Assembly (NCBI GenBank): GCA_945885645.1
Contig: CAMCYV010000051.1
Location: 1 to 8,698 of the forward strand
Reading direction: 5' to 3'
Origin: Bifidobacterium breve
GTDB lineage: Bacteria > Actinomycetota > Actinomycetes > S36-B12
DNA length: 8,698 nt
Position 1 is the stretch's first letter. Each line of letters opens with the position of its first letter. The notes beneath the pieces are model-generated. The model searched no databases. It saw nothing but the letters and a program-made list of their open reading frames with translations, and was not told the origin of the DNA. This document shows positions 1 through 6,431 of this stretch, in pieces. Position numbers and translations under genes: made by a program.

Positions 1-40
1 CAGCTTGTTCGCCCGCAAAAGGTCCTAATCCAAAGCGCAT
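1..40 (-). CDS. Partial CDS, N-terminus only; possible second luciferase-like oxidoreductase
   Basis: Reading leftward, an ATG at 38-40 opens a frame encoding MRFGLGPFAGEQA before the window edge. A GGGAGG-like ribosome binding site lies 7 bases upstream, inside the end of the preceding gene, and that gene's stop is only one base from this ATG. This spacing indicates translational coupling in one operon. The opening 'M-x-F-G-x' strand resembles the first beta strand of luciferase-like flavin monooxygenases, including the neighbour, which begins MEFGVGLWG. The family assignment rests on a handful of residues and is tentative. That a gene starts here is more secure than what it encodes. Confidence 0.5.
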   Translation of the reverse strand, partial: MRFGLGPFAGEQA

Positions 41-41
41 G

Positions 42-1100
42 TCATGCCCTCCCTGCTGTGCTTAGTGCTGGCGCAACTTCGGTCGCCAGTAATTCCATGG
101 CGCGATGCCTGTCTTCCGGTGATTCAGAAACCATGTGTGTACGAGCTACAACAAAGTTCACACCCACGGATTCGAGATTTTTCAGGCGCCTAATAACCGT
201 TTCAGGCGTCCCAATTGCCGCATTGTTGCGAATTACTCCTTCAGCAGCTTTACGCAAAGCATCTGGTTGATCGAAGCCGAGCGAATTACCATTTTCATCG
301 GAGAGATAACGCCACCCTCCAAGTTGCTCGAGTAGGAATCCGCGGAGTCGAGGAATAGTGACGGACTCGGCGCGAGCGGCAGATTTGTCAACCCACACAT
401 ATCTAAGAATTCCAAAGCGCACTTTGCTGCTGTCTACTCCAGCTGATTGAGCAGTCTTGTGGTAGAGCTCCACAAGTTGACCCGCGCGCTTGTCATCGTG
501 TGCATCAGAAAGGAGCAGGTTGAGGCCCCTGCGAGCAGCCCGCTCGACGGCTTTTTCACCCACAGCTGCAACCCAGATCGGAACGGGGTCTTGTACAGCC
601 TCTGGCGTAATACGTTGTGCGGCATCGCCTCTATCCGGTGAGTAAACAGGACACTCGCCAAAGGGGGCCTTGCGTGCAGATGCAGCCAAAATATCAAGGG
701 CCTCTTCCATTCGACCGGCGCGCTTCTTGCGTGAAATCCCCACGGAATCAAACTCAATATCGCGGTAGCCGAGTGCAACCCCAAAGTCAAGGCGTCCATG
801 GGATATCTGATCGAGCGTGTTCACGCCTTGGGCAATGCGCAATGGGTCATGTTGTGGCAGGAGCAGGCATCCCGTACCAATGCGAAGACTCTGTGTTGCG
901 CCAGCAATGTAGCCACCGGCGGTAAGGAGTGATGGCAAGTAGCCGTCATACCAAAAGCGGTGTTCGGTAAGCCACAGGGACTCAAAGCCAACATGCTCGG
1001 CGAATTGAGCATCTTCTGCTAACCGCCGATACAAAGTCGAGTGTGCCAGGGGAGCATTGCGCGTACTCTGCATGCCCCACAATCCAACTCCAAACTCCAT
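42..1100 (-). CDS. LLM-class (luciferase-like) flavin-dependent oxidoreductase
   Basis: The product is a 352-residue luciferase-like (bacterial luciferase / F420 or FMN-dependent) TIM-barrel oxidoreductase. Family signatures are visible: the N-terminal strand MEFGVGLWG, the HVGFESLWLTEHRF segment (about residues 36-49), RIGTGCLLLPQHDP (73-86), and the LDQISHGRLDFGVALGYR block (about 96-113). The length fits the family. A frame start further upstream exists at 1169, but the ATG at 1098-1100 has AAGGAG six bases before it and begins with the conserved first strand, so it is preferred. Members of this superfamily use reduced FMN or F420 with oxygen and include ring-opening and desulfurising monooxygenases such as RutA-like enzymes. 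The substrate cannot be read from sequence. The divergent ring-hydroxylase neighbour suggests a shared catabolic role, which is inference. Confidence 0.88.
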   Translation of the reverse strand: MEFGVGLWGMQSTRNAPLAHSTLYRRLAEDAQFAEHVGFESLWLTEHRFWYDGYLPSLLTAGGYIAGATQSLRIGTGCLLLPQHDPLRIAQGVNTLDQISHGRLDFGVALGYRDIEFDSVGISRKKRAGRMEEALDILAASARKAPFGECPVYSPDRGDAAQRITPEAVQDPVPIWVAAVGEKAVERAARRGLNLLLSDAHDDKRAGQLVELYHKTAQSAGVDSSKVRFGILRYVWVDKSAARAESVTIPRLRGFLLEQLGGWRYLSDENGNSLGFDQPDALRKAAEGVIRNNAAIGTPETVIRRLKNLESVGVNFVVARTHMVSESPEDRHRAMELLATEVAPALSTAGRA

Positions 1101-1106
1101 GGAATG

Positions 1107-1112
1107 CTCCTT
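1107..1112 (-). promoter_or_regulatory. Ribosome binding site deciding the start of the LLM oxidoreductase
   Basis: AAGGAG on the minus strand ends six bases before the ATG at 1098-1100. It selects this start over the in-frame ATG at 1169, which would add 23 residues without family similarity and would place the predicted promoter inside the coding region. Confidence 0.8.
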
Positions 1113-1136
1113 ACTACCTGAGGGAAAGATTATTGG

Positions 1137-1152
1137 TGGTACTTTAGTACCA
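1137..1152. promoter_or_regulatory. Candidate operator: 16-bp dyad TGGTACTTTAGTACCA
   Basis: Two 7-base arms (TGGTACT / AGTACCA) are perfectly complementary around a central TT. The site covers the predicted -10 box of the leftward promoter and ends five bases before the candidate -35 box of the rightward promoter. A regulator bound here could control both divergent units. TGGT-N-ACCA half-sites are reminiscent of GntR/FadR-type operators, but no such regulator is in the window, so the binding protein is unknown. Confidence 0.45.
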
Positions 1153-1169
1153 ACCCTTGTGGTAATCAA
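1141..1169 (-). promoter_or_regulatory. Predicted sigma-70-type promoter for the LLM oxidoreductase unit
   Basis: On the minus strand TTGATT (1164-1169) and TAAAGT (1141-1146) are separated by exactly 17 bases, and each matches consensus at four of six positions. Transcription would start near 1134, giving a leader of about 34 bases before the AAGGAG-led ATG. The -10 box lies inside the dyad at 1137-1152. Prediction only. Confidence 0.4.
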
Positions 1170-1185
1170 CCTATTTTAATAGAAT
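1157..1185 (+). promoter_or_regulatory. Weak candidate promoter for the rightward monooxygenase-ADH-cupin unit
   Basis: TTGTGG (1157-1162) and TAGAAT (1180-1185) are 17 bases apart. The -10 matches consensus at five of six positions, but the -35 is poor, as in activator-dependent promoters. The leader to the ATG at 1284 would be about 90 bases and is AT-rich. It contains a short 11-bp odd-centred dyad (1212-1222, TCCAATTTGGA). I see no better promoter nearer the gene. Confidence 0.25.
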
Positions 1186-1283
1186 TATTTCACGAAAATT
1201 TATTCACGATGTCCAATTTGGAAAAATTCTTCTGAGCCAAAAATTACACGTACTTTCGATACATTTATAAGGGGTCCCGAAAA

Positions 1284-2483
1284 ATGAATTCACGCGGCAC
1301 CGCCGCCGTCGTTGGCGGCTCACTCGGTGGGTTAACAACTGCCCTTCTTCTACGCAAGGCCGGATTCACCGTTACCGTCTTTGAGAGAAGTCCCCGCGAA
1401 CTGGACGGTCGCGGAGGTGGAATCGCCCTTCAGCCAGAGATGTTGCGTTGGTTCAAGGAATTCAGTTCACAAGACCCGGCTAAATTAGCTATCAAATCAA
1501 AGGCCCTGCGATATTTGGGTCCAAACAACTCAATCGCCTATGAAGATCCCGTTCAATGGTGGTTTAGTTCGTGGAGCACCCTCTATCGCGCATTATTGCT
1601 TGACTTTGGACGAGACGACTACCACCTCGGACACGCGGTTGTCGACATACAACAAGATCTCGATAAAGCAACTTTAACTTTTGAGAATGGTAATTCCGCA
1701 TCATTTGATTTTGTCATCTTCGCTGATGGAATCACGTCGACCGGTAGAAACCTCATGTTTCCTGAGGTGAGCCCGGGGTATTCCGGGTACATCGGGTGGA
1801 GAGGCACGGTAATTGAAAGTGAGTTAAGTGAGGAGTCCATGGAACTCCTGGGCGATGCACTCGGCTATTGCTTCGTCGATGATGGGCATATCTGCATGTA
1901 CCCGATCCCCGGCCCAAACGGTGAACTCAATATCGGGTCACGGCTCATGAATTACGTGTACTACCAAAATGTTCCAGAAGGCGCTCTTCTTGATGACATG
2001 ATGACAGGCATTGATGGCGTCCGCGGGCTCGTTTCCGTTCCCCCTGGCAAGGTACAAGAAAAATACATCGATGAGATGAAAGCCCATGCCGCGGCAACTC
2101 TTCCACCCGCCACAGCAGAATTAGTCAACAAGACAGCGCAACCTTATGTTCAGGTAGTTTTTGACGTCCGAGTTGAGAATATGGTGACCGGAAGAGTTGC
2201 CCTTCTCGGAGACGCTGCATTCGTTGCACGACCACATGCAGCGGCAGGAAGCGCAAAAGCAGCTGACGACGCGTGGGCATTGTTTGATGCTTTCAATAAC
2301 AGCGACTCCGATATTCCTACCACACTGGCAAGTTGGGAAACGGGCCGTTTGGAAGTTGGCCACAATCTCATTGACCGGGTCACTCGGATGGGGAGTCGGG
2401 CCCAGTTTGAACACAATTGGGATCCATCCGAGTTGGATTCGCGATTCGGATTAAAAGGAGGACTACTTCAACCACAATATTAA
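1284..2483 (+). CDS. FAD-dependent aromatic hydroxylase, 2,6-dihydroxypyridine 3-monooxygenase-like
   Basis: This 399-residue protein is a class A flavoprotein monooxygenase. Visible motifs are the dinucleotide-binding turn VVGGSLGGL (9-17) followed by ERSP at the end of the second strand, the ADG motif (147-149), the DDGHICMYPIPG segment (199-210), and the second FAD motif LLGDAAFVARPHAAAG (307-322). The 'ARPHAAAG-x-AKA-x-DDA' stretch and the 'DDGH...YPIPG' stretch match my recollection of 2,6-dihydroxypyridine 3-hydroxylase (DhpH) from nicotine-degrading Arthrobacter, which is also close to 400 residues. Enzymes of this kind use NAD(P)H and O2 to hydroxylate an electron-rich ring. AAGGGG lies nine bases before the ATG. 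It heads a rightward unit with an alcohol dehydrogenase and a cupin. The exact substrate could be another hydroxylated heteroaromatic or phenolic compound. Confidence 0.88.
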   Translation: MNSRGTAAVVGGSLGGLTTALLLRKAGFTVTVFERSPRELDGRGGGIALQPEMLRWFKEFSSQDPAKLAIKSKALRYLGPNNSIAYEDPVQWWFSSWSTLYRALLLDFGRDDYHLGHAVVDIQQDLDKATLTFENGNSASFDFVIFADGITSTGRNLMFPEVSPGYSGYIGWRGTVIESELSEESMELLGDALGYCFVDDGHICMYPIPGPNGELNIGSRLMNYVYYQNVPEGALLDDMMTGIDGVRGLVSVPPGKVQEKYIDEMKAHAAATLPPATAELVNKTAQPYVQVVFDVRVENMVTGRVALLGDAAFVARPHAAAGSAKAADDAWALFDAFNNSDSDIPTTLASWETGRLEVGHNLIDRVTRMGSRAQFEHNWDPSELDSRFGLKGGLLQPQY

Positions 2484-2551
2484 GTATGCGCAATCCCACT
2501 TATCTATAGCATTAGCATGCAACCCCAATATCTACTGTCATAGGAGACATC

Positions 2552-3583
2552 ATGAAGGGACTTGTTTACAACGAGCCTGGCTCAATCACGTGGTCCGATC
2601 GACCTGATCCAAAAATTCAATCTGACACAGACATCATCATGCGGGTGACCACTACGACCATCTGCGGGTCTGATACTCACATCATTAAGGGTGGGGTTCC
2701 TGACACTCCCCACGGCACAATTTTGGGCCATGAAGGCGTTGGTGTTGTTGAAGAAGTTGGATCCGCCGTTCGAAGCGTAAAGGCAGGAGATCGCATCCTT
2801 GCCACCTGTGTAACAGCCTGCGGATTTTGCCGCTTCTGCACATCCCAGCAATACGGCCAATGCCTCAATGGCGGTTGGGCTCTAGGGCACTTGATCGATG
2901 GCGTGCAAGCCGATTTTGCTCGCATCCCATTCGCGCAAAACTCTACTTACAAGATTCCCGACGCACTATCTGATGAACAAGTGGTCTTCCTAACAGACAT
3001 CTTGGCAACCGGTTACGAAGTTGGCGTCCTCATGGGACAGGTAGCACCGGGTGACACGATCGTCATTGTCGGCGCAGGCCCGGTTGGACTTGCAACAGTT
3101 CTGACCTCGAAGTTGTTCTCCCCAACAAATATCATCGTTGTGGATCTCGTGGAATCAAGATTGAAGAAAGCCCTCGAACTAGGCGCAACACATGCCGTCA
3201 CTCCCGACAAGGCTCACGACATTGTCAATTCCTTGACCGATGGATTGGGTGCAGACGTCACTATCGAAGCTGCCGGTTTCCCTGCGCCATTTGAATTGGC
3301 TGCAGATCTCGTGCGGTCGGGCGGGCGTATTGCCAACATTGGTGTGCATGAAGAACCAGCGACCCTGCACCTTGAAAAATTGTGGGCGAAGCAGGTCACG
3401 ATCACGACAGGTATCCCATCTGCCTTGTCCGTGCCTCAACTCATGAAAGCAATTGAGTCAGGGACCCTAGACGGAACAACCATGATCAGTCATCGCATGC
3501 CGTTGTCTGATACTGTCGAAGGTTACAACGTATTCAAGAATGCTGCGACAACTAACGCCCTCAAGGTGGTGCTCACTGCATGA
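2552..3583 (+). CDS. Zinc-dependent alcohol dehydrogenase (MDR superfamily)
   Basis: This 343-residue medium-chain dehydrogenase has a GroES-like catalytic domain then a Rossmann domain. Predicted catalytic zinc ligands are C38 (in CGSD), H60 with E61 (GHEGVGVVEEVG), and probably D149. The structural zinc site C90-x2-C93-x2-C96-x7-C104 is complete. The Rossmann turn is GAGPVG (174-179). An acidic residue, D198 in VVDLVESRL, ends the second Rossmann strand, which usually signals NAD rather than NADP. The pattern resembles secondary alcohol / threonine-dehydrogenase-like members. AGGAG lies five bases before the ATG. The 68-base gap from the monooxygenase shows no terminator, so co-transcription is likely. 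It probably oxidises or reduces an intermediate of the pathway begun by its neighbour; the substrate is not identifiable. Confidence 0.9.
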   Translation: MKGLVYNEPGSITWSDRPDPKIQSDTDIIMRVTTTTICGSDTHIIKGGVPDTPHGTILGHEGVGVVEEVGSAVRSVKAGDRILATCVTACGFCRFCTSQQYGQCLNGGWALGHLIDGVQADFARIPFAQNSTYKIPDALSDEQVVFLTDILATGYEVGVLMGQVAPGDTIVIVGAGPVGLATVLTSKLFSPTNIIVVDLVESRLKKALELGATHAVTPDKAHDIVNSLTDGLGADVTIEAAGFPAPFELAADLVRSGGRIANIGVHEEPATLHLEKLWAKQVTITTGIPSALSVPQLMKAIESGTLDGTTMISHRMPLSDTVEGYNVFKNAATTNALKVVLTA

Positions 3584-4023
3584 CCGATCATTCAACCGCT
3601 CACCTAAAAAATCTTCCGATTGCTGGGGACTTAATCGGGGAGAACTTTGAAGGTTGGTCAGACTCGATTAAAAAAGAATTTAAGGAGCTCTCAACCGATG
3701 GGCACGTAGGTTCCAAGTTGCTCTTTGAGAACCATCGTGTTCGTGTTTGGGAGATTAGGCTCCAACCGGGTCAACGCTGGCATGCACACTGTCACGCACT
3801 TGACTATTTTTGGACCGCAATTACAGCTGGAAGGAGTCGTCAACGCACATTCGACGGCGCCACCCGTGAAGTTTCCTACCAGCCAGGCGATACGCGATTT
3901 TATGCATTTGGCCCTGGCGAATCGCTACTTCACGATCTAGAAAATATTGGCGAAACTGAATTAGTCTTCAGCACGGTGGAACTCATCGAGGGTTCAAATA
4001 CCCCTCTTCCCCTCAGTGACTAA
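3580..4023 (+). CDS. Cupin-domain protein
   Basis: This 147-residue protein carries a single cupin barrel. Motif 1 appears as GQRWHAHCHALDYFW (64-78), with H68 and H70 as metal ligands and D75 about where the usual glutamate sits. Motif 2 appears as PGESLLHDLENIG (about 112-124), with H118 as the third histidine and N122 at the usual Asn position. Its ATG overlaps the dehydrogenase stop as ATGA, so the two are translationally coupled. Small cupins next to oxygenase genes may be metal-dependent dioxygenases, isomerases or ligand-binding proteins. The altered motif 1 acid means catalytic function should not be assumed. It is the last gene of the unit, followed by a strong terminator. Confidence 0.82.
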   Translation: MTDHSTAHLKNLPIAGDLIGENFEGWSDSIKKEFKELSTDGHVGSKLLFENHRVRVWEIRLQPGQRWHAHCHALDYFWTAITAGRSRQRTFDGATREVSYQPGDTRFYAFGPGESLLHDLENIGETELVFSTVELIEGSNTPLPLSD

Positions 4024-4036
4024 GTACTGATTCTAG

Positions 4037-4076
4037 AAATATGGCGGCCTAGATTTTTAGGCCGCCATATTTTTAT
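4037..4076. terminator. Strong, probably bidirectional rho-independent terminator
   Basis: A perfect 15-bp GC-rich stem (4037-4051 pairing with 4058-4072) has a six-base loop and runs into a T tract at 4070-4074 on the plus strand. It ends the cupin unit. On the minus strand the stem is followed by a shorter T-rich stretch, so it may also end the leftward biotin-carrier unit. It sits between two converging units, as expected for a shared terminator. Confidence 0.92.
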
Positions 4077-4118
4077 CTCTAATGGTGCACCTGGCTCAAA
4101 TAATGTGGACGGCAATTT

Positions 4119-4370
4119 TTACAATTTTGTTGCGATCTTTGCAAGTGCCTGTCCCATCGCGATAGCATCTCCATCTTCTACACAGAATTCCAGGACGGTG
4201 CCGGCAATTGTCGATTGTACTTCGTGAAACATCTTCATGACTTCTACTAAGGCGATGACATCGCCTACAGCTATCTCCTGGCCAAGTTCAACCAAGGGAT
4301 CAGAGCCCGGGTCTGTTCGGCGATAAAAAATTCCTGGGAATGGGGCCAAAATTTCTTGTGAATCAGACAC
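4119..4370 (-). CDS. Stand-alone biotin carboxyl carrier (biotinyl-domain) protein
   Basis: This is an 83-residue biotin/lipoyl-attachment domain with the biotinylation signature EVMKM (43-47); K46 would be modified. It has the two half-repeats of the domain around this hairpin and lacks the N-terminal linker of full AccB (about 150 residues). The start is GTG at 4368-4370, with GGAGG four bases upstream. It lies 23 bases after the PxpC-like gene and is the last gene of the leftward unit. Small carriers of this kind accompany PxpB/PxpC-type carboxyltransferase-like proteins and normally work with a biotin carboxylase, which is not in the window. A lipoyl role is unlikely because both methionines flanking the lysine are present. 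Confidence 0.88.
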   Translation of the reverse strand: MSDSQEILAPFPGIFYRRTDPGSDPLVELGQEIAVGDVIALVEVMKMFHEVQSTIAGTVLEFCVEDGDAIAMGQALAKIATKL

Positions 4371-4374
4371 GGTC

Positions 4375-4379
4375 CCTCC
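4375..4379 (-). promoter_or_regulatory. Ribosome binding site supporting a GTG start
   Basis: GGAGG on the minus strand lies four bases before the GTG at 4368-4370. There is no in-frame ATG nearby, so GTG is the start of the biotin carrier gene. Confidence 0.7.
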
Positions 4380-4393
4380 AACATAAATTGTGA

Positions 4394-5377
4394 TTACGCA
4401 ATTGAATTCACTAATTCGGCAATGTTTCTCAAGCGTTGTGCTCGCTCGGAGCGAAGTTGCAATGCGGTCTCCAGGCTCACGGATTCAAATGAAACGGTTT
4501 CAGGAAATTTCATTTGAGAAAGGATGTCCAAGTCAACTGAGATAACGGTCGCTAGTGTGGCGTAGCCACCCCCGGTCACGGCATCTCGCATTAGGCAGAT
4601 CAGTTCCAAACCGCTTGGAGCTTGGAGTGAACCAACCGGGTAGCCGAGATTCACAACGTTACTGGGATCTGAACCGGCTCCAAATGGCTGTCTACGTTCA
4701 ACAAAACTCAATTGATCGCCTTTAAGGCGATAGCCGGTTCTATTTGCTTCAGTAGAAATTGTGAATGGCTTTGAAATAAGTAACTCTTGCGATTGAGGGT
4801 CTAGTAGGTAATGACATAGACCCGAAACAATCCGTATTTCTTGATGGGCGCGAGGGGTGACGCGTAAATCTTCGGGGATTTCACAACCCACTCTCACCTC
4901 CTTCGGTTCACTATCCTGAAGAATTTCTAACCGATCCCCTGGCTTGAGTACTCGACCTTCATAGCCTCCTAGGTGAGAGGCAACGTACGTTGATCTACTA
5001 CCCATCATTGGTTTAACGTTTATGCCGCCCGTGATAGCAAGATAGTTCCGAACACCAGCAATCGCTCCTCCAAAGGCAAGCACTTGCCCTTTCTTCACAG
5101 AAACAGATGTCCACAGGGGGATTGAAATTCCATCAAGAGTGATGTCGACTGATGCGCCGGTCAAAGCAACATTCGCATCTTGTTCGAACTCTAAAGTTGG
5201 TCCAAGAAATGTAGTCTCGAGTACCGCTGCGTCGGGATTATTTCCCACCAAAATATTGGCCACGGCGCTCGAGTACTGATCCATTGATCCTGAGGGTGGG
5301 AACCCGACCCCGTAGAACCCAAAACGTCCACGATCCTGCACCGTCGTGTACAACCCTGGTTGTACGACTGTGATCAT
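4394..5377 (-). CDS. pxpC: PxpC/KipA-family protein (5-oxoprolinase subunit C, biotin-dependent carboxyltransferase-like)
   Basis: The product is 327 residues, the usual length for this family (also called AHS2, KipA or urea-amidolyase-related). It shows the signature N-terminus QPGLYTTVQDRGR (6-18), then GVGFPPSGSMD (23-33) and NILVGN (41-46). The C-terminal part contains GGYATLATVISVDLDILSQ, typical of the family. In E. coli PxpB, PxpC and PxpA together form an ATP-dependent 5-oxoprolinase. In urea carboxylase the homologous domains act with a biotin carrier and biotin carboxylase. Here a biotin carrier gene follows, favouring a carboxylase-like or lactam-acting complex over plain 5-oxoprolinase. 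The start codon overlaps the PxpB stop as ATGA. Confidence 0.9.
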   Translation of the reverse strand: MITVVQPGLYTTVQDRGRFGFYGVGFPPSGSMDQYSSAVANILVGNNPDAAVLETTFLGPTLEFEQDANVALTGASVDITLDGISIPLWTSVSVKKGQVLAFGGAIAGVRNYLAITGGINVKPMMGSRSTYVASHLGGYEGRVLKPGDRLEILQDSEPKEVRVGCEIPEDLRVTPRAHQEIRIVSGLCHYLLDPQSQELLISKPFTISTEANRTGYRLKGDQLSFVERRQPFGAGSDPSNVVNLGYPVGSLQAPSGLELICLMRDAVTGGGYATLATVISVDLDILSQMKFPETVSFESVSLETALQLRSERAQRLRNIAELVNSIA

Positions 5378-6270
5378 GGCAATGCCTCCGCCAGTGTCAG
5401 CGGATAACCTATTGGGTCCTCACGAAACCTTGATAGATCAAATTCAAGAACCCCAATCCGATATTTGTAGGTGCCGGCTTCGACCTGCTGGCGAATTTCC
5501 TCGTACTCTCCCATGTCGATTGGTCGGTACTTAAAGATGTCTCCGCCTTTGGGGAGCACTGCATTTGTCTCAAAAGGTCCAAATGGCTGCTTTGCTTCGT
5601 ACACGGGAACGGCGCAGCGGCCCAGCAGTTGAAATCCACCGGCCCCCTGAACCGGATAGATCGTGCTAAAAGCACCGCCGAAACCTAGCGCTCGATCAGG
5701 GGTATCTGTTCGGGGTCTTACGTATTTGGGTGCCTCTAACTGCAAGTCCTTTGGAACAAGTTGATAACACTCAGCATTTCCTGGCATAAACGCGACAAAA
5801 GTTGCAATATGAAGTCGCGAAGAATGCGCGCTAATGAATTCGTCAACCGACGCAAAACCATTTATGCGAGCGCAGTATTCAAGGTCACTCGCATTGGGAT
5901 CTTGATGTCGATCCCGAAACCGCATAAGAACATCATGTGACCACGGATCCTGATAGAGAATCGGCATTTCGATAATGCGACTCTCAATCACGAGTTTGGA
6001 TTCCTGCGCTTTTCTTTCATGGATTTCCTCGAGTATCGGAAGTACTTCGCGCGGATCCCGAATATCGGGGTCAATTCTCACCATGTAGGAAACGTGAGCT
6101 GGGCAGATATCCGTTACGCCAGAAATCTCAGCGGATGACACAGCATCGGTCAAAGCAATTACTCGAAGAGTGGCTTCTAAGTCCATGTCGGTTGCAACTT
6201 CAACAAAGATGAATTCGTCTCCTCCGAAGCTCGCCTGAGATCCGTCTACGAATTGGGTGTAAGTGCTCAT
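5374..6270 (-). CDS. pxpB: Long-form PxpB/KipI-family protein (5-oxoprolinase subunit B, allophanate hydrolase subunit 1-like)
   Basis: This is a 298-residue AHS1/KipI-family protein. It opens with a FGGDEFIFVEV strand (about 15-25), has ICPAHVSYMVR (55-65), the FVAFMPGNAECYQL region (158-171), PKYVRPRTDTPDRALGFGGAFSTIYPVQGAGG spanning about 181-212, and LLGR (215-218). Ordinary PxpB is roughly 220-240 residues. This form adds a C-terminal segment of about 60 residues (FKYRPIDMGEYEEIR, 246-260, and onward), which I recall from a distinct longer subgroup. It overlaps PxpC by ATGA, so the two are co-translated and probably form one complex. No ribosome binding site stands at normal distance: the nearest AGGAG is 24 bases upstream, within a small reading frame whose stop overlaps this start. 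No alternative in-frame start exists between the upstream TGA and this ATG. Confidence 0.88.
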   Translation of the reverse strand: MSTYTQFVDGSQASFGGDEFIFVEVATDMDLEATLRVIALTDAVSSAEISGVTDICPAHVSYMVRIDPDIRDPREVLPILEEIHERKAQESKLVIESRIIEMPILYQDPWSHDVLMRFRDRHQDPNASDLEYCARINGFASVDEFISAHSSRLHIATFVAFMPGNAECYQLVPKDLQLEAPKYVRPRTDTPDRALGFGGAFSTIYPVQGAGGFQLLGRCAVPVYEAKQPFGPFETNAVLPKGGDIFKYRPIDMGEYEEIRQQVEAGTYKYRIGVLEFDLSRFREDPIGYPLTLAEALP

Positions 6271-6431
6271 GTGCCGCTGCGCAAGTCGAGTTGAACTCCT
6301 TGAGAGCCATCTTCGTTGTAATTCAGATCCGCTGAGGCGTCAAATACGACATTTCCGCTCCAACTCCATTTCTTCACGAGCCGAGTGTACGCAATAACCT
6401 GTGAAAGTTCATGAAAGTTCACGAATCTCAT
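6267..6431 (-). CDS. Small ORF of 54 codons overlapping the pxpB start; unrecognised
   Basis: An ATG at 6429-6431 opens a frame starting MRFVNFHELSQVIAYTRL and ending in QLDLRSGT, with a stop that overlaps the pxpB start as ATGA, exactly as pxpB overlaps pxpC. It fills most of the 251-base gap between the hisD-like gene and pxpB on the coding strand. Composition looks protein-like: mixed hydrophobic and charged residues, two Trp near the middle, no signal peptide or transmembrane segment. I recognise no family. No good ribosome binding site precedes it. Its ATG directly follows the TAA of a 21-codon frame, so translation could be by reinitiation. It contains the AGGAG nearest to pxpB. It may be a real small protein, a leader that couples translation, a gene remnant, or chance. 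Confidence 0.4.
   Translation of the reverse strand: MRFVNFHELSQVIAYTRLVKKWSWSGNVVFDASADLNYNEDGSQGVQLDLRSGT
6402..6421. repeat. Tandem 10-bp direct repeat forming an imperfect dyad
   Basis: TGAAAGTTCA occurs twice head to tail (6402-6411 and 6412-6421). Each copy is itself a TGAA/TTCA dyad and the centre TTCATGAA is a perfect palindrome. The pair together forms a 22-bp imperfect palindrome (6401-6422). It lies in the 5' part of the 54-codon ORF, upstream of pxpB. It may be a protein-binding site for the pxp genes, or a by-product of the coding sequence. Confidence 0.5.

Noticed and set aside
434..799. Leftward 121-codon frame inside the LLM oxidoreductase
   Set aside because: It overlaps the well-supported luciferase-like gene in another frame and shows no motif.
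1101..1169. N-terminal 23-residue extension of the LLM oxidoreductase
   Set aside because: The AAGGAG-led ATG at 1100 begins with the conserved first strand; the extension overlaps the predicted promoter and operator.
1189..1209. TTCACGA repeated twice upstream of the FAD monooxygenase
   Set aside because: The same 7-mer also occurs inside coding sequence (for example near 3930, 4220 and 6373), so I cannot separate it from chance.
5348..5365. 8-bp inverted repeat (GTACAACC / GGTTGTAC) in the start region of pxpC
   Set aside because: It encodes the conserved VVQPGLYTTVQ sequence of the family, so the symmetry is most simply a coding coincidence; too short a stem to claim regulation.
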